Part shown: positions 1 to 51,683 of the stretch, piece by piece
How the letters are laid out: every line of letters starts with the position of its first letter
Position numbering within the stretch: position 1 is the stretch's first letter
Assembly: GCA_013433145.1 (NCBI GenBank)
Contig: CM024178.1
Span: 1,518,501-1,582,500 of the forward strand
Length of the DNA: 64,000 nt
Source: Ascaris suum
Taxonomy: Eukaryota; Nematoda; Chromadorea; Rhabditida; Ascarididae
Direction: 5' to 3'
Notes under the pieces: model-generated
Databases searched by the model: none
Told to the model about the DNA's origin: nothing
The model's input: only the letters and a program-made list of their open reading frames with translations
Position numbers and translations under genes: made by a program

Positions 1-576
1 TTCATAGTAACGTTTAGTAATTTCCTTCATTCCCAATAAAGTTTGTTAAAATCGAAGCATGCTGAAATTTGCTTTTTTTTGCTCACCATTGATTATTCAC
101 CTCAGGGGGTGCTCACTTACAATGTTGATTAGTTCAAGTAGACAGATCGAATCCTATCCTGAGGTCACAGATCAACTCGTACCTGAAGTCACAACGATAA
201 ACACATTACGAATTCGTTCGAAAATTGAAGATCATTACTACGCTTGATGTTGATAGTTGAATATGTCTTTTCCCCTCACTTCAGAGTACACACATTTGAA
301 ATGAAGCTTTGTTTAGTCCTATACCTTTCGCACATTGAGCCATGAACTTTGCAATCACCTTTCACATAACCGTACACACTTTCTTGTCTCAGAAGGGGGA
401 AACTTTTGCCATCTAATGTCGGGAGATGTGCTTCAACTGTATATCGGAATCTGATTCCTGTTCAAGCATTCTGAAATTGCTATGTTTTGAAAAAGTTTGT
501 CAACATTGCAATAAAGTCTGTTGCGCGCATTGTCGCATTTCTTCAGCGCAGTTATACTGGATAAAACAATCTTCAG
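1..576 (+). other. Probable P450 intron; no exon recognised
   Basis: This stretch lies directly upstream of the first visible P450 exon. That exon begins inside a codon, so coding sequence must precede it. I looked for a CYP4-like exon ending just before helix I and found none, so this is most likely intron, with the 5' exons off the left edge. Short open frames here show no family resemblance. Confidence 0.6.
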
Positions 577-3695
<3,119 letters not shown>

Positions 3696-4758
3696 ACGAT
3701 CGCAGGATTTGCATATCTTTGGAGTGGAATTTGCATATTTTTGAAGTGGAATGGCTCACATATTATCGATGGACTATCATTCAGAAATTATCATTCCATA
3801 AAATACCTCTTTTTTTATATTTTTCAAAATTTTGTGATTGAATATGAGGTTTTATTGTACGATTACTAGCAAATTTCATACATGCCACTTGGTTATGCTC
3901 TTCCCCTTGTAGTTGCATTATATTATAATTTACTTTTCATTTATTTAAGTATTAATAGCAGTTCATATTGGTTTCGTTTAATTAGTTGATCGATGCAGTT
4001 TCTAGTATTAGAATTTGAAATTTTGAAATCAGATCATATAATGGAGAAGAGTTTCTAGAACTAGTATTGAATAGGATTGTCGATAAGTTCGTTGAGTTTC
4101 GATAAGTTCGATAAGCTAAGAGTCGCTATTGCTATTTTTTTAAAAAATATCTTCAAAGCTTAACAAGTGTATTACTTACTTTGTTGAATTTAGTACTCAA
4201 GGAGTGAGACGATTATAATTATCACAAATTTAGCCTCAAAACAATTTCATCTCTTAAAGCCAGTTTTCCATTATTTATTTCAACTTTCTTTTTTTTTCTC
4301 TCTGTCTATCAAATACTTTATATGTTGACAGCTCAAATATTGCAATTTTTTTTATTGAATCACACGTTTATCGATATCATAATCATTCTCATCATTCGTA
4401 GTTTTATTGACAAAAAAAAACGATCATTGAATAGTACAAATGAAGTACGATACGCGTTGAACATCAAAATAAGCTCGATACCAGCAAATAAATTTTCACA
4501 AATTGAAAAAAAATGCTCATTAAGTTGTATTTTAAATTACAAGATGAGCATTGCTGGCATTGTATTGCACCTGTTTGGATAAATCGATCGATATAGGCAG
4601 CATTTAAGCACTGGCACAAAAGGTGCACGACCTGAGCGAAGAATATGAGCCGGCTGAACACACAACTCGAAGTGTGATCAGCATGAAAGGCGAGAGGAAA
4701 AAGTTTAAGGGGAAGGAGATACGACGAGAAGCGAATGATTCGAGAGCACATGTGACGT
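3696..4758. other. Convergent intergenic region
   Basis: It lies between the stop codon of the plus-strand P450 and the stop codon of the minus-strand cysteine-rich gene, so it should hold both 3' UTRs. Near 4080-4116 a CGATAAG-like word recurs three times. I saw no convincing AATAAA for the P450 close to its stop. Confidence 0.7.
4403..4408 (-). terminator. Possible poly(A) signal of the cysteine-rich gene
   Basis: AATAAA on the minus strand about 350 nt past the stop at 4759-4761. A second copy lies at about 4350-4355. This is position and motif only; AT-rich DNA gives many chance matches. Confidence 0.3.
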
Positions 4759-6082
4759 TTAGCAAGCTTGACTGCAAGCATTCCAACATACGGGCACACA
4801 TTGTCCAGCGACACATTGTCGTTGACAGACATCGTTGCAGCTAGCTTGGCATTGTATAGGCGACACTGGGATGATGGCACCTGGGCCAAAGGATGGATAT
4901 GATGGAAAGATTCCTCCGGATGTGCACGGGCAAACAGCAGGAACCTGAGGACATGAGCATGACATACGTAGAGTTATTGTGATTTGTATGCATGAACATG
5001 AGCTTTGCATACATGTGCACATTTGTCTCTTCTTGCGTAGTTGGGTCTCCTGAAAACAATCCATAACATGTCGATAATTTAACAATACCATTCAAATATT
5101 TCAATATCTTATTCAAATTTCACTTAAAAAAAATAAAATTTCTGTGTTTTTTTCGCTATTCATTAAAAAAAAATGATTATTTTTTTATTTATTTAGTAAA
5201 GTTTTTACTAATATCTATCCATATCGAATCGAATACTTTGGAACAAAAAAAAAAACTTTTTTCTACAATTCTATGCGCCTATAATTTAATTAGTTTTGAT
5301 GTTTACTATTATATTTTTGAAACATTAGTAATAATAGATTAATGCACAAAAATATAGTGCAAATTTAAGATTAAATATTGCTTTATTGAATAACTGAAAA
5401 TAGAATAGAAATAGCATCTAACTTAAAGAGTTTTCAGTTCGCTAACGTTTAATTTGTTTCGTAAATTTATTTACCGCCTAGATCGAATTAATTTAGCATA
5501 TTAAAATATAATTAATTATGCAAATTGAATTAGTAAGTGATTTAGAAGTGACCGGGCTTATTGAATGCTTATTCATTAGCTAATTAATTTAATCAACAAA
5601 TATGCTTGAAAGCAAAAAAGAAGCGTATTTTTATATGCAATAGAAGATCGTTTACTCAATCAAACGCTTTCTTGAATTCGACATTGAATATTTTTGCAAT
5701 TGTAATTAGCGTCTTTGATAAGATCATCGTTTTGAAAAATTAGACATCAAACTCATAAAATTTGATAATGTCAGAAAAAAAAATTGGACATTCAAAGTGG
5801 TAATGAAATTTGTCTCCTTTAAAAGTAAAAAAAAAACCGAATAGATATGAGATTAAATATTGCTATATAAAAATACAATTTTCGAGTTGAAAATATCAAA
5901 AATTGATTTTTTTTTCGAAAGTTTATACCATTTTTTATTTATTGAGTTTTTTTTTGAGTTTTCGAAACAAGTTTATATCATTGTTTAAATTAAAAATGAG
6001 ACATATAGCGCTTAAAACTTACTTCTGCGGAGACGACCACAATAAGGAGAGTGATGAGAACGACGACTAATTTTGAAGACAT
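4759..6082 (-). CDS. Small secreted cysteine-rich protein, two exons
   Basis: Exon 1 is 6023-6082 and exon 2 is 4759-5049. They join in phase 0 between a GTAAGT donor and a TTTTCAG acceptor. The product is 116 residues. Exon 1 encodes exactly a signal peptide (MSSKLVVVLITLLIVVVSAE). The mature part starts with a dibasic RKKR site, then 16 cysteines: pairs CTC, CSC, CSC and CPC, a Gly/Pro/Ser spacer, and a C-terminal block of eight cysteines spaced C-x3-C-x3-C-x3-C-x4-C-x3-C-x3-C-x3-C. The last cysteine is the final residue. Regular CxxxC arrays occur in small secreted nematode proteins, but I do not recognise a named family or function. RKKR suggests cleavage by a proprotein convertase; that is inference. 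A TATA-like box lies 68-75 nt upstream of the ATG. Longer open frames overlapping exon 2 on the other frames are shadows. Confidence 0.8.
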
Positions 6083-6149
6083 GATAGTTTAGTTTCGATT
6101 GGAGAATGGGAGTAGACCGAATGTGTGATCTCAAGACTCACACCTGAGG

Positions 6150-6156
6150 TTATATA
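6150..6156 (-). promoter_or_regulatory. TATA-like box of the cysteine-rich gene
   Basis: TATATAA on the minus strand, about 68-74 nt upstream of the ATG at 6082. That leaves room for a start near 6120 and a short 5' UTR. Motif and spacing are the only support. Confidence 0.5.
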
Positions 6157-6157
6157 G

Positions 6158-9100
6158 TGTGACTTGGTTGAATGCAACTTGTTTCCTGTTGTCTTTGCTC
6201 ACGTACTTTGCGATCGTTTGACTCATTGCGTCAACATCAAGTCTTACTTCATGTCGCGCTAAGAATGTGCAAGTTGAAGAACGAGTTAGCACAAGCATTA
6301 TTTCATAGTTATTCGGGCTTTCATCATTGTCATCACATCCTACTTCATTCTCGAAACAACGATTGGTGATACTTTCAACGATCACACCAAACTCATCAAG
6401 CTTAACGATGAGTGTGTGTTTTTCCGAATTGCTAATAAAGTTCATTTAGAACAAAACAGTTTTGCTTATTTGGCAGCTTTGCATTTCTAATTTTTTGGGA
6501 GCAATTTTGCCATCCAACTTTATTTACTGAATTAACTTAGTATTTTTTTTAAGTCGATGCATGAATTCGAACTTTAGATAAAATTAGCTATATATCAATC
6601 AACTTCGCATCTCTTGTTCCATTCTAAAAAAAAAAATTGGAAAGTAAGCTATAAACGAATTGAAATGAAGATATATTTGTTGATTAGTATTAAATTCGAT
6701 CTTTTCAAATTGTTATTCCAATAGGCGTTTCTCTTCTAAATACGATCGAACTTACTATTCGAATATAATGCGTTAAATTCTGAAAAAAAAAACATTTATC
6801 ACGCGATTAATACTCAATAAAATTTCCCTTAATAGCGATTACAAACGTATTTTGCGCCATTTGTTACGATCTTATAACCACCTCTTAATATCTTCAAATT
6901 CTAGAATTTTATTGATTGTCGAGTGAATTTCATAGACATTTTCTGAAATGGATATAATTGTATTCACATTTAACATCAAATTTATTTTCGACGCTACATG
7001 GATATTTCAATTTTATCTCAATTGCCTTTGATTTGAACGTTCGATGTGAAAACGGTCACTTCTTTTGGCTTTTGGCTTGAAGTGCGCATATACTTTTGAC
7101 TCGTTAGAAGCATATTAATAGATATTTGAATTCGGATCGATTGATTTCATACAAGCATTTTTTGAGTACTTTTTTTTCCTTCATTGTTCTAAGTTCTTCT
7201 AGGAGCTTGTAAATCTTCGCTTGATTTTATCTTCTAAAGATTGGTGAGGAGATAATTTCTACCTTCGGCTTCCTTCACCACTTGTAATTTGTTTATATGC
7301 CATCACAATTAGCTGTCTAAATCGCAAAGCATTGTTTTTTTTTCTTTCCTCCACTCTCGGTCCTGTCCATATATTGTGTGTAGTATTTCACCATTGTGCG
7401 TATTAAGCAAAACTTGATGGATAAATTTCGGTTCCTTTCTCATCAATTTTTTTCCGTTATTGATTTGCGGATGCTTTTAGTTTTTTTTTCAGGCATTCTA
7501 TTGCAATTCATTTATAAAGGTAGACAGGTATACGGTGATTCGATATAAGGTAAATTGATAATAGGCAAGAAAAATGTGAACTAGAATGGATATAAAAACG
7601 AATCGTAAGAACTAAGATAAGCTGTCGGGATTTAAGCTTCTTGTGATGAATCATTTCGGGAGTTCTCCTAACGAATAACATTTCCATTTGCTCTAAGAAG
7701 AAAGTGCAATCACTCATCAATAATTGGTCAGCCTCATTTCAACTGACATCTTTCAGTTCTTAGCAAACAATTTCACGTATGCTTACATACTTTTAGACGC
7801 ATTCCTTAGACCACCTACAATGATTTGAGATTTTTTATTTCTGCAGTTGTCACAGATCACGTTCAGAAAAAAAAAACATCAAACGGTGATGTAACTTGAT
7901 CTCAGATGTTTGTCGGTTGTATTTTTATCGCTCTAATGATGAGTGCTTTCAGTAATTCAACTTGTGGAGGTTTTTTCACTGAAGAAGAAAATGTTTTCAT
8001 TGATAAGAAATGATGATTCAATTCTATTATATCCTATAACAATTAAACTTATTCATTTCGTTTTGTTATTCATTTAATTTTCGTGAATGAAAAAGCGTAA
8101 TCAACTCTCTTAGAAATTGAAATTTCAATCATCATAATGGGCGGAACAATATTTTCGTTGTATGCGCATTTATGAAGCAATGATATTCTGAACGGAAATT
8201 TACACTGCTCGAATGTTCGAATATGTTCGACGTTTACATTTCAGGTTCATATCACAATGTAAAACTCGGAAAAATAGGGCAGTTTTGCTCAAATTTTTTC
8301 GATTTTCTTGTGGGATATTGAAATTTATTAATCCGGATATGGTCGACCGATTTAAGCAACAAAATTTACCTTCAAAAACTCTTTTTTGAGGTAGCGTTAT
8401 GGGTTATTTCAGTGTAATGACGTTTGATACCAGTAGCGACTTTGTTTCTTAAATGCACCTATACAGACAACGTGAAATTCTGCTGTTTCTTCCACACTTA
8501 ATGCTTCTACCTTCTTACTTACCTTCTACTGCCTTAGTAGGCTAAGTAACGCTGACAAGTTTCTTTGATAGAGGTTTTTGCAGAAAAATGAATGAACGCC
8601 GAGATTTTTATTTCTCGAGGTTATCTTATAAAAGATCATTGAGGGAAGGGAAGGCAAGGAGAAAAATATGGAAATTCTACATGACAAAAAAATTACACCA
8701 ACAAATGAAACCTCATTTCCTCGTCCCCATTCGATACAGGAAATTCGGAATTGTGTTTTCTATAATTTCTTTCAAAAGCGTTTTGGTTTCGGCGTTTATA
8801 AAACGCAAACATAGGAAGGTATGAGCTTCGTTTACCTGGATTTTTCTAGTCCAGAAATGTAATTTTATGACATCATCACTGAGAGAAAACGTTACTATTT
8901 GAAATGTTCTTAGAAAAGTTTTTGCATGAAAATTCTTTCTTATCATCGCTCGATTAAAAAAAAAAGAAATGTAACTATGATGACGACCAAAAAAACCTGT
9001 ATAGGTTAGGAAGTAAATAAGCCGGCGACAAACAAGAAAAACGAGCTCAGTTGAAATAAGTAAGCGAAGAGCAGTGCGGGGATATTGAAAAATACGAGTG

Positions 9101-9290
9101 AAGCCTTAAATAAGCAAAAAACTTTTATATGCACTCTTTTTTTTTGCGTGGGATTCTCGCAATGCAAATGATTTTACCGAGTAAGATGACAATCAAAAAA
9201 ATTTTTTTCTTTGATGGATTCGAACTCTTCACTTTTCATCTCAGCTAAGTTTTTCAAAATTTTCGCATATGAATACTTGTCATTCATATA
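6158..9290. other. AT-rich intergenic DNA, no gene recognised
   Basis: Only short open frames without recognisable motifs. The longest, on the minus strand at 6131-6445, overlaps the probable promoter of the cysteine-rich gene and has no splice or signal-peptide support. I see no repeat array or RNA gene here. Confidence 0.6.
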
Positions 9291-9329
9291 GGCCTCCGTA
9301 AACATAGCACTCTCCAGCTTAGGTCATTC

Positions 9330-9765
9330 GGCAGGTGATAGGCGTAACGTACAAATGAACGCGACGCAGGTGCCGGAGCAATAATGAGCCGTGCTCAAAT
9401 GGCCACGAAACGACGGAAATGGGCGTAGCAGAAATAGCTCGGCGCACCTTTATTCTACCTAACGATCCCCATTTAGCAATCCATATCCGCAGGCAGCGAT
9501 TTATCAATTCAAACCTTAGCCCATAGTCTGCTGCTTACCTTTCCACACTTCTTAACCCATCATCTCGCAATCTACTTTTACCACCACTATAGACAACTTG
9601 CTTACAAATTCCCATCCATCATCGCCACCCACTATTGTTTACCAACTCACGTTTAATCCTGCAACCGGTTCATCTCACATTCCATCCACAACGCAGATTA
9701 TTGCCTCAAAATTAATTCTGCAACTCACCAGCAAACCACCTTTCACAGCTCACCTCCCCCCTTTT
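9330..9765. other. Less AT-rich patch with a C-rich plus strand
   Basis: About 9330-9510 is clearly richer in G+C than its surroundings. About 9540-9765 is pyrimidine-rich on the plus strand, with many CCA, CAC and ACC words. An open stretch on the plus strand there is Ser/Thr/Pro-rich but has no start codon and is bounded by stops. I recognise no gene. Confidence 0.4.
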
Positions 9766-10229
9766 TCCTAAACCTTCAGCGAATATTTTAGTTTAATTTT
9801 GTTGCACTTTTCTACTTGCAATGGAATTTTTTCAATAAAAATGGTACATTTAGGCTTTCCCATCCTTCGCTTATGAGGAAAATCTCCTAGAGGCATTGAT
9901 TCATATACACTGAATGCGTATACTATATAAGGGATATCTGTGGAGATTTGCAAACAATGAAACAACTAAGGAAATAGATAGAGTAAAGTTAGAGAGGGAA
10001 AACATTTCTTCATAATAAATGATCACTCCAAAAATTTAGGTTAAGAGGAAATGACCGTTTCGTTATTGATCTTATAGGGATTAATTTTATTGCATTTCAT
10101 TGCTTCTCAGTAAAGACGTAACGCTGAATGTGAACAATTTTATTATCACTTGCCCTAATCTGATAAAAATAGGCCCCTATTGTTGAAGTTCGACCTTTAC
10201 TCTTTTATCACCTTCGAATATGCAAAAAT

Positions 10230-10610
10230 CTGTTGAAGGAATTAACTTATATATGTGCATAGTATGGAATGTACGCAGGGTATGGATCGAGGATCTACCA
10301 CGCACAAATGGTACAGAAGGAGGCCTTTGCAATGTTGAAGTTGTACAGGGTAGCACACATGCAATATACAAGTTTTCCAGGTAGAAGACTTACGACGTAC
10401 ATATTCCACAAATAGAAACCATGAATGGCGCAAATAGTGCACGTAAATAGTATGTAATGTACATATGGCAAAGGTGAAGAGCGATATGTCGCACAGGTAA
10501 TGTTGACAAAAAGATGCAAAAGTTGTACAGGTGATTTTTGTTCATGTAGACTGCTGGAAAAGTATTGGAGAGCGAAAGTGCTTTTGCATAGAAACAAAAA
10601 TGCGCTTTCA
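10230..10610. repeat. Diverged repetitive stretch rich in GTACA and TGCA words
   Basis: Words such as TTGTACAGG, ATGGTACAG, ATGTACAT and CGCACAGGTAAT recur irregularly. As a result the minus strand stays open in several frames at once (10177-10611), which is typical of degraded tandem repeats and not of a gene. No exact period could be fixed by eye. Confidence 0.4.
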
Positions 10611-10619
10611 TTGTTCGCC

Positions 10620-12470
10620 TATCAACGCATAACTATGCAAAAAAAAGCGCGCACACACATACAATAAGGTATGTTAGTATTACGGTTAAGTAAAGATAAC
10701 TTTATAAATGGTTTATTATTGGTGCAACTTTCAGAAATACGAAGAACGCTATTAAAGTAATATGATAGATATTGTGTATTTTTTTAAAGGAATTTACGTT
10801 AGAAAAAAAAGAAGCACTGTTTGAAATGCTTAGTTGTATTTTTTCAGTACACGTAGCTCAGGAATTATTAGTACTACAGTGATAAAATTTTACAAGCGAA
10901 TTCTATTGCATACCTCTAGTATTACCTATGAAAAATTTTCTTAGTTTAAATCATGTATTCCTCACTAGAGAAAATCATGGAGAGTTGAGCGCTTGAAAAT
11001 TGCAAATCAAAATTTGCATATTGATATGCAGAAGTGTGAATTGTTTGATTGAAGTGTGAAAACTGCTCTATCATAAGCAATATTTCTTGTTTTTGTCGTA
11101 TTCGTTCAATTCGGTTGCTTCCCATAATTAGACCTGCAAAAAAATTTCATCGTTGTGTTAACCTTCTGCATGCACATGCGGAATTTTTTAAGTCTTAGTT
11201 TATTCTCCGTGTTTTCATCAATAAAGCGTTCATTGCGATTAATTGTCCCTTCATATGGCTTCCATTCCGCCTGAAAAAACAAGTTGTAAGGTCGGGTGAA
11301 GGTTAGGGCTTAGGATCGTATTCTGCCGGTCGAATGCTGACGAGTCGATTCACCGTTGTTCTGCCGAGCAGGGAAATCCAGACCTATTCCACTGTTCTCG
11401 TCCTCCCAAGGTGCTGGGCGGAGCCACTCGGTAAAATGGAGCCAAGGAGTCTGGTTAGAGCCTAATTACAGCCGACCGCCTAGCAACCAATACGAAACGA
11501 TGAACGATCGTTTATCTATTTACAGACTATCTTGTGCTATAATTACTTTATCAAGATGAAATCAAACGCACCGACTATTTCTCAAAAAAAAAATGCAAAT
11601 TATATGGGCAATTTATTTCCTTACAATTCCTCCTAATCATAGATGGTTGGTGGAATTTTTAGACGCTATAGACCTTTGGGTTTACAAAGGTGAACGAGGC
11701 GAATAGATATACTGAACTGACCAAAATTTGTGGACTTTTTTCGGCAAAATTTGCTTTGATAAAATGCATAATTTGGGAGAATTGCCTAAATTTCAATGAG
11801 AAGATTATGTAAATTTCTCGTTTAATCACGAGAAATAGCGGTATAATTGTTGAGAAACACTACGAACTATAATATATGAGATAAATGTTCGATTGTTTTT
11901 TGTTGTTTTCCTAATTAATCTTATGGCTTCAATGAATTTCGTATAGATAATTAACAGTTTAGTTTTACTCATCAAAAATCAATATCTTCTAATTGAACGC
12001 TTATCGAGGAGACACTTATTCGGCAATAATTTTTGCAATTTCCAAGAGAGGTCTATGACTTATTAGGTATTCTTTAATGAAGCCTAATTTTTTGAAAGGT
12101 TTATGAACCAATAGACCATACTTTATGAAAGGATTATAAAGTAATGAGATTGATCTATTGGATTCTGCTTAATTTTTTGTTGGAATCCAAAATATCCAAC
12201 AAAAAAAAGCAAAAAAAAGTGTATCTTCTAGTACTTCAAATGAGGAATTTAACTGCTGAATACGCACTTGTATATCAACAAACCCTCTGGATTGTTTGCT
12301 TTAACTGAGAGTAGATTTTGCTGTGATGATCTATCGCTATAATCATCTCCACTTCGCCTTCTTTCAACATTTCATTAACGCAAAGAATTTATGGTAATTG
12401 TATCGTAAATTATTAGTATTGATGAAAAGTAACTGATAGACGATCGCAGATGGAGCACTTTTTGATGGCA
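10620..12470. other. Intergenic or 3' UTR region of the Kunitz gene
   Basis: It lies beyond the proposed stop of the large minus-strand gene. About 11285-11480 is a GC-richer patch on an AT-rich background, with no family recognised. The rest is AT-rich. No clear AATAAA was found on the minus strand just past 12471, so the true 3' end of the gene is unsettled. Confidence 0.45.
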
Positions 12471-50077
<37,607 letters not shown>

Positions 50078-50163
50078 CACGACGCGATGTCGCTATGCTA
50101 CTGGAATGCCGGATAAATTTAAGGCCATATCATTGTGATCGTTTTCAACGCGATCCACAACAC

Positions 50164-50170
50164 CCTGAAA
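50164..50170 (-). promoter_or_regulatory. Possible trans-splice or 5' UTR acceptor of the Kunitz gene
   Basis: A strong pyrimidine tract plus CAG on the minus strand, ending 87 nt upstream of the ATG. Reading from there to the ATG gives an in-frame TAG, so the segment is non-coding. Nematode mRNAs often receive a spliced leader at such sites; it may equally be the end of a 5' UTR intron. Confidence 0.4.
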
Positions 50171-51640
50171 AAATTCAAATGAAATTCAAATTAAATTAAG
50201 TGCGATATATTTAGTCGTTTCCACTAAACGATCTTCAAAAATTAACTTCAAAATAAAAACGAATTCCAAAATTTGTTTGCTAAAAAATAAATAAACATCA
50301 ATCGCTGTCGAAAAAAAAAAAGAATAGATAAAATTCAACAATTTCAACGAACATGAATAAAAAAAAAAAAGAGCACATTCACATCATGAAGAAATAAAAC
50401 AACAATATTTGACAACTACTCGATATTCACTATCAACATTTAATGCGCGAAATGAGTTAATTTCTATTCATTAATAATCTAAATAAAGAAATAAGAAAAT
50501 GAAAATGAAACATTTCGGAAAATGTTCAATTAAGCGAAAAAGATAATTGAATAATAATTTCAAATCGCATATTCTTGGTAATTAAGGGAGAAGAATTCGT
50601 AGATGATTCTTAAGAAAGGGGGGAGAGGAAGATTGAGACTTTCTAGATTTGTATCACTTTTGAATTAGTTTACAAGAAGTTTATTAGGGAAAATTAATTC
50701 TAATCGAAAGGTAACTCCACGATGTCAATGCAAACAGCAATTCCTTTCGGCCAGCTTTCGTAATCAGTGCCCTACAAAATACGATCAGTAGGATTGCATC
50801 ATTTTTCATTGGCCGTCGATTCAATCCCTGGACAGCAGATGATAGACAAGTCTAAATTACACCGACAGATCTGCAAAGGAGCTAAATCTAAGCCAAAACA
50901 AAGGTAGGCGTTCAATGCTGGGGAAAAAAATGGAGCGTTCGAATCGATCGTCGCTGTCCCATTTTACTCATCGCACTTATTATTAGCATACCTTAAATCT
51001 GATATAATTATTTCAATTATAACTTCTTCCCCTGAACATATCTGCTGGGAGATAGTGGTAAGGGGAAGAAGGAGAGGGAGAAGAAGGAGAGAGATGTGGA
51101 TTATGTTTCCTCTATCACAGCACAATGTGATTAGTTTATCCAGCACATCTCTTAGCTAAACAATTTCCAGTATGGTTCACATGAAAAAGCTAAAAGAGAT
51201 GTATGACTGTAAGATGTTTATAACGTGCTCTTATGGTGCTTTATTCTGCAAAAATGACGTCAGATGAAGGTAAAGGTAGAATATTTTCGAATGATCAATG
51301 AGCGATACTTTTATACCATATGATACTTTTATAGAAAAACAAAAAATTCCGCTCTAAAATAAATAAGTCGCCATAAACGCAAATGAGCGGCTGTCAAGAT
51401 GATTCAACAACAGCAATTTGTAACGATTTGAAAAAAAAAAGTCGTCGATGAACATTTCAGTGTGCGGAACTTTCATTGAATGAGATCGTTTCTCCTCATT
51501 TTCTTCAGTTTGTTTATTGCCAGCCTATTGGTGGCATTAGTTTGTCTTCGTTGTTCAATGCATGATAAGTATGAAGTTCAATGAAACCGATGGTGATACA
51601 AAGTGCGTTTCAGAAAGCTCGAGAAGTTCGCACTAGAAAT
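50171..51640. other. Upstream region of the Kunitz gene
   Basis: AT-rich DNA that should hold the promoter. No TATA box or known motif cluster stood out. A purine-rich plus-strand tract lies at about 51060-51095. Confidence 0.5.
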
Positions 51641-51683
51641 AACAAAAATATTTGGAACAATTCTTCGAACGTTATTTAACTCC

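Noticed and set aside
4464..4889. A 141-residue minus-strand open frame
   Set aside because: It overlaps the cysteine-rich exon in another frame. The exon frame has the signal peptide, splice sites and cysteine spacing; this one has none of these.
6131..6445. A 104-residue minus-strand open frame
   Set aside because: Its composition looks protein-like, but it covers the TATA-like box and 5' region of the cysteine-rich gene, has no signal or known motif, and no splice site links it to another exon.
9195..9235. GAGTTCGAATCC on the minus strand, like a tRNA T-loop
   Set aside because: The flanking bases do not form a T-stem and no acceptor or anticodon arm could be placed.
11325..11380. CTGACGA, like a hammerhead ribozyme core
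   Set aside because: The sequence up to the next GAAA cannot form the required stem II, and no flanking stem I or III was found.
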